64,000 nt of DNA from the NCBI GenBank assembly GCA_963851295.1, contig CAWKOS010000005.1, positions 62,001 through 126,000 of the forward strand, in the 5' to 3' direction. Positions 1 to 8,827 of the stretch are shown one piece after another. Position 1 is the first letter of the stretch, and each line of letters opens with the position of its first letter. This DNA comes from JAOPZW01 sp963851295. GTDB taxonomy: Bacteria; Actinomycetota; Thermoleophilia; Solirubrobacterales; Solirubrobacteraceae. The position numbers and the translations under genes were made by a program. Below the pieces are notes generated by a model. It worked only from the letters and a program-made list of their open reading frames with translations. It searched no databases and was not told the DNA's origin.

Positions 1-423
1 TTCACGAGCGGCGACTCGACCGTCGGCACCACCTGGCAGGTGATCGCCAACCTACTCGACGCCGACAAGGTCAAGGTCAAGACCACGCTGCCCAAGGAGG
101 GCGCCACCGGCTGGTCGGACACGTGGATGATCTCGTCGAAGTCCAAGCATCCCAACTGCATGTACAAGTGGATGAACTGGATCATCTCGCCGAAGGTCAA
201 CGCCGAGGTCGCCGAGTGGTTCGGCGAGGCGCCGTCCAACGCGAAGGCCTGCACCGAGACCTCGGACAAGAGCTTCTGCAAGACCTACCACGCCGACGAC
301 CAGGCCTACTTCTCGAAGGTCTCCTACTGGACGACGCCGCGCAAGCAGTGCGGCGACGAGCGCGGCGACGTGTGCAAGGACTACTCCGCCTGGGTGCAGG
401 CCTGGACGGAGATCAAGGGGTAA
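1..423 (+). CDS. Polyamine-type ABC transporter substrate-binding protein (3' part)
   Basis: The reading frame is open from the first base, so the 5' end lies outside the window; 140 C-terminal residues remain. The fragment resembles the C-terminal lobe of PotD-type periplasmic binding proteins (spermidine/putrescine class), with a Trp- and Lys-rich segment around a WMISSKSKHPN motif and a final YSAWVQAWTEIK helix. It would capture ligand outside the membrane and deliver it to the two permeases that follow at once. The TAA stop is directly followed by the GTG of the first permease, so the genes form one operon. The ligand is inferred from family only; the ATPase is not in the window. Confidence 0.8.
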   Translation, partial: FTSGDSTVGTTWQVIANLLDADKVKVKTTLPKEGATGWSDTWMISSKSKHPNCMYKWMNWIISPKVNAEVAEWFGEAPSNAKACTETSDKSFCKTYHADDQAYFSKVSYWTTPRKQCGDERGDVCKDYSAWVQAWTEIKG

Positions 424-1266
424 GTGCGACCGAAGGGGCGACGGCGAGTCGAGCTCGGGCTGCTGCTCAGCGGGCCGCTGGGCTGGCTCGCCGTCGCGTA
501 CCTGGGGTCGCTCGTCGTCCTCTTCATCTCGGCCTTCTGGAAGCTCGACGACTTCAGCGGCCTGATCGTCAAGCAGCCCACCTTCGACAACTTCAAGCTG
601 CTGTGGAACAACCACGTCTACCGGACGATCGCGTTCCGCACGATCGGGATCGCCGCCCTGGTGACGGTCACCGACGCGATCCTCGCCTTCCCGATCGCCT
701 TCTTCATGGCCAAGGTCGCCCGCCGGGCCACCCGCGGGCTGCTCATCGTCGGGATCCTCACGCCGCTGTGGGCCGCGTACCTCGTGAAGGTCTACGCGTG
801 GCGCGAGATCCTCTCCGAGGACGGGATCCTCAACTGGGCGCTCTCGCCGTTGGGGCTCAAGGGGCCGGGCTTCGGCTTCGTCGCCACCTGGCTGGTCTTC
901 AGCTACCTGTGGCTGCCGTACATGATCCTGCCCATCTACGCGGGCCTCGAACGGATCCCCGCCTCGATGCTCGACGCCTCCAGCGACCTCGGCGGGCGCC
1001 CGGGGACGACCTTCCGCCGCGTGGTCCTGCCGCTCGCCTTCCCCGCCGTGGTGGCGGGCTCGATCTTCACCTTCTCGCTGACGCTGGGCGACTACATCAC
1101 GCCCCAGCTCGTCTCCTCGACGCAGTTCATCGGCAACGTGGTCTACGCCAACGTCGGGGTGGCCAACAACCTCCCGCTCGCCGCCGCCTTCGCGACCGTG
1201 CCGGTCGTCGTGATGATCGTCTACCTGCTCGTCGCCCGGCGCCTGGGCGCCTTCGAGGCCCTGTAG
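424..1266 (+). CDS. ABC transporter permease, PotB-like
   Basis: A 280-residue inner-membrane permease of the binding-protein-dependent type, about six hydrophobic segments, first at residues about 13-37. The cytoplasmic EAA-like loop that contacts the ATPase is visible as LDASSDLGGRPGTTF followed by a VVLPL segment near residues 180-206. Order and length fit PotB of spermidine/putrescine importers. The start is GTG directly after the stop of the binding protein, with no intergenic space, which implies translational coupling. It pairs with the second permease 3 nt downstream. Confidence 0.88.
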   Translation: MRPKGRRRVELGLLLSGPLGWLAVAYLGSLVVLFISAFWKLDDFSGLIVKQPTFDNFKLLWNNHVYRTIAFRTIGIAALVTVTDAILAFPIAFFMAKVARRATRGLLIVGILTPLWAAYLVKVYAWREILSEDGILNWALSPLGLKGPGFGFVATWLVFSYLWLPYMILPIYAGLERIPASMLDASSDLGGRPGTTFRRVVLPLAFPAVVAGSIFTFSLTLGDYITPQLVSSTQFIGNVVYANVGVANNLPLAAAFATVPVVVMIVYLLVARRLGAFEAL

Positions 1267-1269
1267 GCG

Positions 1270-2085
1270 ATGCAGCTCTCGGGCGCCTCGAAGTGGCTGC
1301 TGCGGCTCGGGACCGGGCTCACGCTCGCCTTCCTCTACATCCCGCTCGTGGTCATCGCGATCTACGCGTTCAACTCCACGCGCGTGCAGAAGTGGCCGCC
1401 GGCGGGGCTGACGTTCTCGTGGTTCGAGAAGGCCTTCCACAACCCGGGCGTGCGCGACGCGCTGTGGACGAGCATCAAGGCCGGCCTGCTCGCGACCCTC
1501 GTCGCCCTCGTGCTCGGGACGCTGGCCTCGATCGCCGTCGCGCGCTACGAGTTCTTCGGCCGCGAGGGCATCTCGTTCCTCGTGCTCCTGCCCATCGCCC
1601 TGCCGGGCATCGTGACCGGCATGGCGCTGAACTCGACCTTCACGCAGGTGCTCGGCGTCGAGCTCGGGCTGCTGACGATCGTCATCGGCCACGCGACCTT
1701 CTGCATCGTCGTCGTCTTCAACAACGTCGTCGCGCGATTGCGCCGCACCTCGCGCTCGTTCGAGGAGGCCTCGGCCGACCTCGGCGCCAACGGCCTGCAG
1801 ACCTTCCGCTACGTCCTCTTCCCGCAGCTGCGCTCGGCGCTCGTCGCGGGCGCGCTGCTCGCCTTCGCGCTGAGCTTCGACGAGGTCATCGTCACGACGT
1901 TCACCGCCGGCCAGCAGGAGACGCTGCCGATCTGGATCTTCGCCAACCTCTCGCGCCCGCGGCAGCTTCCGATCGTCAACGTCGTCGCCGTGCTGGCGAT
2001 CGTGCTGTCGCTGATCCCGGTCTGGATCGCGCAGCGCATCACGGCCGACCCGGTGACCGCGACCGGCCCGGGCGCGGCGCCCTGA
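1270..2085 (+). CDS. ABC transporter permease, PotC-like
   Basis: A 271-residue permease, the second half of the transmembrane channel of the polyamine-type importer. It has an N-terminal membrane segment at residues about 10-32 and an EAA loop (FEEASADLGANGLQTFRYVLF) near residues 158-178, matching PotC-like proteins. ATG start lies 3 nt after the upstream stop. The gene ends with TGA at 2083-2085, and the next gene on the other strand ends at 2086, so two operons converge with no spacer and no room for a dedicated terminator. Confidence 0.88.
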   Translation: MQLSGASKWLLRLGTGLTLAFLYIPLVVIAIYAFNSTRVQKWPPAGLTFSWFEKAFHNPGVRDALWTSIKAGLLATLVALVLGTLASIAVARYEFFGREGISFLVLLPIALPGIVTGMALNSTFTQVLGVELGLLTIVIGHATFCIVVVFNNVVARLRRTSRSFEEASADLGANGLQTFRYVLFPQLRSALVAGALLAFALSFDEVIVTTFTAGQQETLPIWIFANLSRPRQLPIVNVVAVLAIVLSLIPVWIAQRITADPVTATGPGAAP

Positions 2086-2856
2086 TCAGGCCTCGGGGAC
2101 GGGCGGCTCGTTGGCCAGCACCCACTCGTCGGCGTCGCCGCGGCGCACGAGCCCGCGCTCGCGCAGCGAGCGCAGGGCGAGCGAGACGGTGGGGCGCCGG
2201 GCGCCCACGAGCCGGCCGAGCTGCTCCTGGGTGACCGGCAGGCGTAGGACGATGCCGTCGGCGCGCACGTGGCCGCGCCGGTCGGCGAGGTGCCAGAGGA
2301 GGCGATGAAGACGATCCTCGACGCGCGGAAGGTGGCTGAGGGCCAGGGCGATGGCCGTGCGCCGCGCGCGCTCGTGGACGCGGTCGGTGAGGGCCGCCGC
2401 GAGCTGCGGGTAGCGGGCCACGCGCTGGGCGAAGGCGGCGTCGAGGACGAGCAGCCGCGCGGGCTCAAGGACCTCCCAGCGCGGCTCGAGCCCGACGATG
2501 CGCTCCTCGGTGCCGTCGTCGGGCCCGAGCAGGTCGCCCTCGGTGACGAGCTCGGCCCCGAGCGCCTCGGGGCTCTCGAGGTCGCGCATGAGCAGCCCGC
2601 GCAGCACGAGCAGGCCGAAGCCGCCGCGGATGCGCTCGGCCGCCGCGTCGGGGCTCCAGCGCCCGCGCGGGATCGACACGCAGCCGGCCACCGCCGCCGC
2701 GCGAGCCTCGGGCAGGTCGCCGCCAACACGCCGCGCCAGTTCGCGATCCGCGTCCAGCAGCCTGACTGCTTGGACCGTGGCTTGACCGCCAGAACGAGCG
2801 AAGCGCTTGCCGGCCCTGCCGGATTCAGACACAAACGCCACCTCTGGCTCTTCCAT
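2086..2856 (-). CDS. Crp/Fnr-family transcriptional regulator
   Basis: A 256-residue protein with a cyclic-nucleotide-binding-like beta barrel (about residues 50-160) and a C-terminal winged helix in which VTQEQLGRLVGARRPTVS is the helix-turn-helix. The barrel lacks an obvious cAMP phosphate-binding RxS signature, so the effector is unknown. I chose the ATG at 2854-2856 (MEEPEV); the open frame extends to 2946 but that would run into the divergent response regulator. The 49 bp between the two starts must hold both promoters. No target operator was identified. Confidence 0.8.
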   Translation of the reverse strand: MEEPEVAFVSESGRAGKRFARSGGQATVQAVRLLDADRELARRVGGDLPEARAAAVAGCVSIPRGRWSPDAAAERIRGGFGLLVLRGLLMRDLESPEALGAELVTEGDLLGPDDGTEERIVGLEPRWEVLEPARLLVLDAAFAQRVARYPQLAAALTDRVHERARRTAIALALSHLPRVEDRLHRLLWHLADRRGHVRADGIVLRLPVTQEQLGRLVGARRPTVSLALRSLRERGLVRRGDADEWVLANEPPVPEA

Positions 2857-2905
2857 CCCCGTGTATCCATAGCGGGAAACCCGGCCATGCGACGATGCGC
2901 AGAAA

Positions 2906-3574
2906 ATGAAGATCTTGGTCGTCGATGACGAGCCTGCCCTGCGCACGGCTCTGGAGCGGGCGCTTTCGCTCGACGGCTATGAAATCGAGCTTGCAGGCGA
3001 TGGCGCCGAAGCCCTTGACAAGCTCGCCGCGGCGCCCCCCGATGCGGTCGTCCTCGACGTCGCCATGCCGCGCGTCGACGGCCTGGAGGTCTGCCGGCGG
3101 ATGCGCCAGGCCGGCGACCGCACCCCCGTGCTGATGCTCACCGCCCGCGACGCGGTCGACGATCGCGTGGAGGGCCTCGACGCCGGCGCCGACGACTACC
3201 TGGTCAAGCCCTTCGCCCTGCGCGAGCTGCGCGCGCGCCTGCGGGCCCTGCTGCGCCGCGTCGAGCGCGGGGACGAGACGCTGCGTTACGCCGACCTCGA
3301 GCTCGACCCCGGCGCGCACGAGGTCCGCCGCGGCGATCGGCGCGTCGAGCTCTCGCGCACCGAGTTCGCACTGCTCGAGCTCTTCATGCGCCATCCTCGT
3401 CAGGTGCTCTCGCGCGCGCAGATCTTCGAGGCGGTCTGGGGCTACGACCTCGGCGCGACCTCGAACGCGCTCGGCGTGTACATGGGCTACCTGCGACGCA
3501 AGACCGAGGCCGGCGACGAGCCGCGGCTGCTGCACACCGTGCGCGGCCTGGGCTACGTCCTGCGCGAGGGCTGA
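2906..3574 (+). CDS. OmpR-family response regulator
   Basis: A 222-residue regulator with an N-terminal receiver (residues 1-115) and a C-terminal winged-helix DNA-binding domain (about 128-220). The phosphoacceptor is Asp51 in VVLDVAMPRVDG; the acidic pair DDE at 7-9, the LTAR segment and the Lys of DYLVKPF complete the active site. The effector domain shows LSRTEFALLELF and the wing ending HTVRGLGYVLREG. It resembles MprA/TcrA-type regulators. The histidine kinase starts 2 nt after the stop, so the pair is one transcription unit. Confidence 0.93.
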   Translation: MKILVVDDEPALRTALERALSLDGYEIELAGDGAEALDKLAAAPPDAVVLDVAMPRVDGLEVCRRMRQAGDRTPVLMLTARDAVDDRVEGLDAGADDYLVKPFALRELRARLRALLRRVERGDETLRYADLELDPGAHEVRRGDRRVELSRTEFALLELFMRHPRQVLSRAQIFEAVWGYDLGATSNALGVYMGYLRRKTEAGDEPRLLHTVRGLGYVLREG

Positions 3575-3576
3575 CC

Positions 3577-4920
3577 GTGGCGCTGCGCGCTCGCCTGACC
3601 CTGATGTCGGCCGTCGTCGTCGGCGTGACCCTCGTGCTCGCCTCGGTCGTCGCCTACGCCGCGGTCCGCAGCCAGCAGCGCGGCCAGGTCGAGGACGCGC
3701 TGCGCGGCAACGCGGCCTTCTATCAGCGCCTCGCCGCCCGCCTCAGCGGCGCCCCCCAGGGCCCGCCGCGCGAGCGCACGCCGCCGCCGAACCTCGGCGG
3801 CCCCGGCGGCTACGCCCAGCTCGTGCGCCCCGACGGGAGCGTCATCGAGCTCGTGCCGGGTGGCGGCCTGGCGCTGCCGGTGACCCGCGAGGCCATCGCC
3901 ACCGCCCAGGGCGGCTCGGACGGCGGCTTCTCCGACGCCCACGCCGAGGGCCTGCACCTGCGCGTGCTCACCGCGCCGCTCGGCCCGGTCGGTGCGGTGC
4001 AGGTCGCGCGCTCGCTCGAGGACGCCGACCGCGTCCTGGACCGCCTGCGCGGCGTGCTCGTCGCGCTCGTCGCGGCCGGGACCGCGCTCGCCGCGCTCGC
4101 CAGCCGGCTGCTCGCGCGGCGCGTCGTGGCGCCCGTCACCGAGCTCACGCAGGCCGCCGAGCACATCGAGACGACGGGCGACCTCGGGCGCCGCGTCGAG
4201 GCCGGCGGCGACGACGAGGTCGGCCGGATGGCACAGCACTTCAACGCCATGCTCGCGCGCCTGCAGACCTCGCAGGCCCAGCAGCGCCAGCTCGTGGCCG
4301 ACGCCTCCCACGAGCTGCGCACGCCGGTGACCTCGCTGCGCACGAACGTCGAGGTCCTGCGCGACGCGCCCGCCATGGACGACGCCGACCGCCGGGCGCT
4401 GCTCGACGACGTCGTCGAGCAGGCCGAGGAGCTCGGCAACCTCGTCGGCGACGTCATCTCGCTGGCCCGCGACGGCGAGGCGCCGCCGGCGACCGAGGAC
4501 GTGCGCCTCGACGAGCTCGTCGCCGAGGCCGTGGTCCGGGCCCGGCGCCACGCGCCCGCGGTCAGCTTCTCGCTGCTCACCGAGCCGACGGTGGTCGCCG
4601 GGGCGCCCGATCGCCTGGGCCGCGCGGTCAACAACCTGCTCGACAACGCCGCGCAGCACGCCGATCGCATCGAGGTCACCGTCGCGGGCGACGGCGTCGT
4701 CGCCGTGCGCGACCACGGGCCCGGCGTCCCGCCCGAGGACGCGCCGCACGTCTTCGACCGCTTCTACCGCGGCTCGACGGCGCGCGGACGCCACGGCTCG
4801 GGCCTGGGCCTGGCGATCGTGCGCCAGGTCGCCGAGGCGCACGGCGGCAGCGTCCGCGTCGAGTCGCCCGAGGACGGCGGCGCCCGCTTCGTCCTGGCCC
4901 TGCCCGGGACGCCGGCCTAG
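3577..4920 (+). CDS. HAMP-containing sensor histidine kinase
   Basis: A 447-residue membrane kinase, partner of the response regulator just upstream. Membrane segment 1 is at residues about 8-29, then a short proline-rich extracytoplasmic sensor region, membrane segment 2 at about 160-178, a HAMP linker, the dimerisation/phosphoacceptor helix with His245 in DASHELRTPVTS, and a HATPase domain with N box (NNLLDNAAQHA), G1 box (DHGPGVP) and G2 box (GSGLGLAIV). GTG start follows the regulator stop by 2 nt. The architecture is MprB-like; the stimulus cannot be read from the sequence. Confidence 0.93.
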   Translation: MALRARLTLMSAVVVGVTLVLASVVAYAAVRSQQRGQVEDALRGNAAFYQRLAARLSGAPQGPPRERTPPPNLGGPGGYAQLVRPDGSVIELVPGGGLALPVTREAIATAQGGSDGGFSDAHAEGLHLRVLTAPLGPVGAVQVARSLEDADRVLDRLRGVLVALVAAGTALAALASRLLARRVVAPVTELTQAAEHIETTGDLGRRVEAGGDDEVGRMAQHFNAMLARLQTSQAQQRQLVADASHELRTPVTSLRTNVEVLRDAPAMDDADRRALLDDVVEQAEELGNLVGDVISLARDGEAPPATEDVRLDELVAEAVVRARRHAPAVSFSLLTEPTVVAGAPDRLGRAVNNLLDNAAQHADRIEVTVAGDGVVAVRDHGPGVPPEDAPHVFDRFYRGSTARGRHGSGLGLAIVRQVAEAHGGSVRVESPEDGGARFVLALPGTPA

Positions 4921-4937
4921 CCGGGCCCGCGGGGGGG

Positions 4938-4983
4938 CGAACGTCGGTTTTCCCACGCCTACACGGGGCATGACCGACGTTCG
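4938..4983. repeat. 46-bp near-palindrome, copy A
   Basis: Twelve-base arms, CGAACGTCGGTT at the left and GACCGACGTTCG at the right, enclose a less conserved centre with a TTCCC/CGGGG pair. The right arm covers the ATG start of the next gene, so its first residues TDVRP are encoded by the repeat. Copies at 5835-5880 and 24876-24921 have exactly the same length; copy B is in inverted orientation relative to this one (38 of 46 positions identical by hand count). Confidence 0.9.
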
Positions 4984-5860
4984 ACCGCCGCGAGAGCTCG
5001 CGAGGCTGCAGGATGGCGTAGTCGCACGCTGGCAGCTCGTCCGCGCAGGCCTGACCGAGGCCGCTGCCGAGTGGTGGGTGCGCGACATGCAACCACTCTG
5101 CAGGGGCGTGTTCCTCACCGGTCTGGGACCCCCGACCCAACGCCAGTGCTGGTGGGCGGCGGTGCTCAGCCACCCCGGCACCGTGCTCAGCCACGCGAGC
5201 GCCGCCGCGTGCCACGAGCTGCGGCGAGTGGTCGGCGCGACGATCACGGTGACGCGCGTCGGCAACCGCGGCCGTGAGCACAGTCCCGAACTCCTGGTCA
5301 GCTACTCGCTGACCCTGCATGGCCAGATCACCGAGCGAGACGGCCTGCCCGTCACCACAGTCGAGCGCACGATCATCGATCTGTGGCCGAACCTCTCCGC
5401 GCAGGCCCGCTTGCGGATGCTCCGCGAGGGTCTGCGCCTCCGGTTGACGAGCGTCCCGCGGATGCATGCGGCGGTCCGCGCGCATCGCGGGCGCCGCGGC
5501 GTGGCCTCGCTGCGCGTCGCGTTGGAACAGCTCGGCGCACTCGGGCTCGACCGCTGCCGCTCGGACGCCGAGGCATGGGCTGTGGCCCTGATCGCCGACG
5601 CCGCCCTGCCGTTGCCCGACATCAACGAAGACGTCGCCGGGGAAGAGGCCGACCTCAGCTGGCCGGCGGCCCGCGTCATCGTCGAGATCGACGGGCCGAG
5701 CTATCACGTCTTGCGCGACGAGGACATCCACAAGATGAAGGCCTGGCAGGCGGCCGGGTTCGAGGTCCGGCGCATCAGCTCCGACCTCCTCTACGCGGAC
5801 CCCGCGCGCCTCCTCGCCCTCGTCCCGCACCCGTCGAACGTCGGTCTTGCCACGTCCTGA
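4970..5860 (+). CDS. DUF559 / AbiEi-like protein between inverted repeats
   Basis: A 296-residue protein common in actinobacteria. The N-terminal part (about 1-100) resembles the winged-helix plus linker region of AbiEi-like antitoxins; the C-terminal part (about 195-285) resembles DUF559, a fold related to Vsr/restriction-type nucleases, with an EIDGPSYH segment, a Lys-containing helix (KMKAWQAAGFEV) and RRISSDLL. Whether it cuts DNA is unknown. Its start codon lies in repeat copy A and its stop codon in copy B, so the gene is delimited almost exactly by the inverted pair. No partner toxin is adjacent. Codon use looks somewhat less biased than in neighbours, which fits a mobile origin but was not measured. 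Confidence 0.7.
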   Translation: MTDVRPPRELARLQDGVVARWQLVRAGLTEAAAEWWVRDMQPLCRGVFLTGLGPPTQRQCWWAAVLSHPGTVLSHASAAACHELRRVVGATITVTRVGNRGREHSPELLVSYSLTLHGQITERDGLPVTTVERTIIDLWPNLSAQARLRMLREGLRLRLTSVPRMHAAVRAHRGRRGVASLRVALEQLGALGLDRCRSDAEAWAVALIADAALPLPDINEDVAGEEADLSWPAARVIVEIDGPSYHVLRDEDIHKMKAWQAAGFEVRRISSDLLYADPARLLALVPHPSNVGLATS

Positions 5861-5880
5861 CATGGGAAGACCGACGTTCG
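5835..5880. repeat. 46-bp near-palindrome, copy B (inverted relative to A)
   Basis: CGAACGTCGGTC at the left and GACCGACGTTCG at the right, spaced as in copies A and C. Its reverse complement aligns best to copies A and C (TTCCCA then a G/C-rich loop then GGCAAGAC), so copies A and B face each other around the DUF559-like gene. The TGA stop of that gene lies in the loop at 5858-5860. Confidence 0.9.
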
Positions 5881-5901
5881 GCGCCCCCTCCGGCGCCTCG
5901 G

Positions 5902-6498
5902 TCACACAGACGGCAGCTCGAGCCCCGCCGCCACCAGCGCGCCCGCGAGGGTGCCGAGGAGCAGGCCGTGCAGGTCGGCGCGCGAGAGGTCGCGGGTGGC
6001 GATCCAGTCCAGGCAGGCGCCGTCCATGAACCACAGCCAGCCGCGCACGGCGATCCGGCCTCGCGGGTTGTCGGCGGCGCCGAGGCCCTCGAGGATCCGG
6101 TCGGCCGTCTGCGCGCGCACGCCCTCGACGAGCTCGCGGACCTCGGGCACGGCGCCGGCGCTGCGGAAGAGCTTGACGTAGGCCTCGGCGTTGTCCTCGA
6201 TCCAGGCCAGGTAGGCGTCGACCGCCTCGGCGAGCGCCTGCGCGGGCGGCAGCGACGGATCGGGCTCGACGCGGGCGCGCAGCTCGTCGGCGCCGCCGGC
6301 GAGGGTGGCCACGAAGTAGTCCTGCTTGGAGGGGAAGTAGTGGTAGAGCAGCGCCTTGGAGATCCCCGCCTCGCGCGCGATCTGGGCCATCGAGATCTCG
6401 TCGTAGGCGTGCTCGGTGAACAGCCGGGCGCCGAGCTCGAGCAGGCGCCGGCGGCGCTCGTCGTTCTCCAGGCGGGTGTAGGCGGGGCCGCTGCTCAT
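5902..6498 (-). CDS. TetR-family transcriptional regulator
   Basis: A 198-residue regulator. Residues 15-62 form the TetR helix-turn-helix, with ISMAQIAREAGISKALLYHYF as the recognition region, followed by an all-helical ligand domain. The ATG at 6496-6498 overlaps the TGA of the pyruvate dehydrogenase-like gene by four bases, so it is the second gene of that operon and may respond to the same metabolic signal. It probably controls its own operon; no clear palindrome was found in the short space upstream of 8789. Confidence 0.9.
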   Translation of the reverse strand: MSSGPAYTRLENDERRRRLLELGARLFTEHAYDEISMAQIAREAGISKALLYHYFPSKQDYFVATLAGGADELRARVEPDPSLPPAQALAEAVDAYLAWIEDNAEAYVKLFRSAGAVPEVRELVEGVRAQTADRILEGLGAADNPRGRIAVRGWLWFMDGACLDWIATRDLSRADLHGLLLGTLAGALVAAGLELPSV

Positions 6499-8789
6499 CC
6501 CCGCAGGTCGAGCGCGGCGCCGACGATCGTCTCGGCGTCCAGGCCGTGGTGTCGGTAGAGGTCGGCGATGTCGCCGGACTGCCCGAACTGCGAGACGCCC
6601 AGGCAGGCGATCGGGGCGCCGTGGACGCCGGCGAGGAAGGCGAGCGTGTGCGGGTGGCCGTCGATCACGGTCACGAGCGGCCGCCGCTGCGCGAACAGGC
6701 GCCCGAGGATCGCGTCGTCGGCGTCGGCGAGCCCGGCGCGCGCCTGCAGCGCGCGGAAGACGAGGTCCGGGCTCGTCAGGCAGATGACCTCGGCGCCCAG
6801 CTCGTCCGCCGCCTCGAGCGCCTCGGGGACCACGGCGCCGACGGCGACGATCGTCACGTCGCCGCCCTCCCGGAGCCGGTAGCCGCCCGCGAGCACGTCG
6901 CGCCGGCGCGCCGCGCGCGCCTCGGGATCCTCGGGCACCGCCGCGAGCGCCTGGTCCAACGGGCGCGTCGACAGGCGGAAGTAGGCCGAGCTGCCGCCCT
7001 CGCGCCCGAGGGCGCCGAGCGCGTGCAGGAACGACCACTCGAAGTCCTGGGTGAAGGCCGGCTCCCACGCGACGCATCCGGGCTGCTCGATCCCCACCGA
7101 CGGCGTGACCACCGACTGGTGCGCGCCGCCCTCGGGCCCGAGCGTGATCCCCGACGGCGTGCCGACGAGGATCGACTGCCCGCCGGCGTAGATGCCGAAC
7201 GACCACGGCTCGTGGGCGCGCATGACGAAGGGGTCGTAGATCGTGCCCACGGGCAGCAGCGCGCGCCCGTCGCGGCTCCACGTCGCCCCCAGCTCGCCCA
7301 GGATCCCGACGAGGTTGACCTCGGCGATCCCGAGCTCGACGTGGCGCCCGTGGTCGGACTCGCGCCAGCGCACGAGCGTGTCGGAGTCGTCGGCGAACCA
7401 GTCGATGCGCTCGCCGATGCTCCAGATGCCGCTGCGGTTGATCCAGCCGCCGAGGTTGGTCGAGGAGGCGACGTCGGGCGCGACGGTGACGACGTGCGCG
7501 GCGACCTCGGGCGCCTCGTGGTCGAGGTCGACGAAGAGCCGCCCGAGCGCCTGCTGCGTCGACCCGGTCCCGGTGTGCGCGCGACCGAGCTCGGCGGGCA
7601 CCTGCGGCGGCTCGTGGCGGACGACGGGCTCGCGCTCCAGGCGCGCGGCCACCGCCGCGCACAGCCGGCCCTCGGCCGAGCCGTCCTCGAAGGCGTGCCA
7701 CGGGTCGTCGGCGTCGGCGCCGAGCTGGGCGGCGAGGTCGAGGAGCTGCTCGTCGTTGAGCAATGCCGAGTGGTTGGAGGGATGGCCCTCGGTGGGCAGC
7801 GACCACCCCTTGATCGTGTAGGCGAAGATCACCGACGGGCGGTCGCGAACGGCGTCGGTGGCGCGGTAGGCGCGCAGCAGCGCCTCGAGGTCGTGGCCGC
7901 CGAGGTCGCGGATGGCGGCGAGCAGCTCGCGCGGGCCGAGGTCGGAGATCAGCCGCGCGATCCCGGCCTCGCCCCCGGGGAGGCGCGCGCGCAGCTGGGC
8001 GTCGTCGGCGCGCAGCAGCCGCTGGTACTCCTCGTTGCCCATCGCGTCGATCCGCGCGCGCAGCGCCTCGCCGCTGTCGCGCTCGAACAGGGCGCGCAGG
8101 CGCCGCCCGTACTTGACCGTCTCGGCGTGCCAGCCGGCCGCCTCGAACATCGCCAGCAGGCGCCCGGCGGCGATGTCGGGCACCACGCGGTCCAGCGACT
8201 GGCGGTTGAGGTCGACGACCCACAGCACCTCGCCCAGGCGCGGCACCATCGGGTCGGCCACCGCCTCCCATACCGCCCCCTCGTCGAGCTCGGCGTCGCC
8301 CAGGAGCGCGATCTGGCGCCCGCCGCGGGGGACGTCGAAGTGCCCGGCGACGTAGCGGTGCGCGAGCGCGCCCCAGATCGGCGCCGTGGCCCCGATCCCG
8401 ACGCTGCCCGTCGAGTAGTCGACCGGGTCGGGGTCCTTGGTGCGGCTCGGGTAGGACTGCAGCCCGCCGAACTCGCGCAGGCGCGGCAGGTAGGCGGCGT
8501 CGAGGCGGCCGAGCAGGTAGTTGATGGCGTGCAGGACCGGCGAGGCGTGCGGCTTGACCGAGACGCGGTCGGGCGCCTCGAGGTGGGCGAACCACAGCGC
8601 GGTCATCAGCGAGACCATCGACGCGCTCGAGGCCTGGTGGCCGCCGACCTTGATGCCGCTGGGGTTGGGCCGCACGCGGTTGGCGTGGTGGACGATCGCG
8701 GTGGCCAGCCAGAGCACGCGGCGCGCCACCGCGTCGAGGACCTCGAGGTCGACGTCCGGCGTGCGCGTTCGGGCCTCCACCGTGCTCAC
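6495..8789 (-). CDS. Homodimeric E1 pyruvate dehydrogenase / transketolase-like enzyme
   Basis: A 764-residue thiamine diphosphate enzyme of the AceE (homodimeric E1) type. The N-terminal half has a GGHQASSAS segment and a TPP/metal motif GDAELDEGAVWEA followed by the Asn of VDLNRQS; the middle domain has the transketolase-like pyrimidine region (HVELGIAEVNLVGI); the C-terminal domain ends in FGQSGD. E. coli AceE is about 887 residues, so this is a short member. No E2 or E3 gene is nearby, so it is either an orphan E1 feeding a distant complex or a related 2-oxoacid enzyme. GTG start; an internal GTG three codons later is also possible. Confidence 0.82.
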   Translation of the reverse strand: MSTVEARTRTPDVDLEVLDAVARRVLWLATAIVHHANRVRPNPSGIKVGGHQASSASMVSLMTALWFAHLEAPDRVSVKPHASPVLHAINYLLGRLDAAYLPRLREFGGLQSYPSRTKDPDPVDYSTGSVGIGATAPIWGALAHRYVAGHFDVPRGGRQIALLGDAELDEGAVWEAVADPMVPRLGEVLWVVDLNRQSLDRVVPDIAAGRLLAMFEAAGWHAETVKYGRRLRALFERDSGEALRARIDAMGNEEYQRLLRADDAQLRARLPGGEAGIARLISDLGPRELLAAIRDLGGHDLEALLRAYRATDAVRDRPSVIFAYTIKGWSLPTEGHPSNHSALLNDEQLLDLAAQLGADADDPWHAFEDGSAEGRLCAAVAARLEREPVVRHEPPQVPAELGRAHTGTGSTQQALGRLFVDLDHEAPEVAAHVVTVAPDVASSTNLGGWINRSGIWSIGERIDWFADDSDTLVRWRESDHGRHVELGIAEVNLVGILGELGATWSRDGRALLPVGTIYDPFVMRAHEPWSFGIYAGGQSILVGTPSGITLGPEGGAHQSVVTPSVGIEQPGCVAWEPAFTQDFEWSFLHALGALGREGGSSAYFRLSTRPLDQALAAVPEDPEARAARRRDVLAGGYRLREGGDVTIVAVGAVVPEALEAADELGAEVICLTSPDLVFRALQARAGLADADDAILGRLFAQRRPLVTVIDGHPHTLAFLAGVHGAPIACLGVSQFGQSGDIADLYRHHGLDAETIVGAALDLRG

Positions 8790-8827
8790 CGCGAGAGCTT
8801 CGCACGTCCATCGCGGAATCGGCTTTG

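Noticed and set aside
52..1692. Long minus-strand frame across the polyamine transporter genes
   Set aside because: Low-complexity Arg/Glu/Asp-rich product opposite well-supported permeases.
4938..4983. LexA/SOS box in the GAAC...GTTC-bearing repeat
   Set aside because: Actinobacterial LexA sites have GAAC and GTTC about 4 bp apart; here the arms are separated by more than 30 bp.
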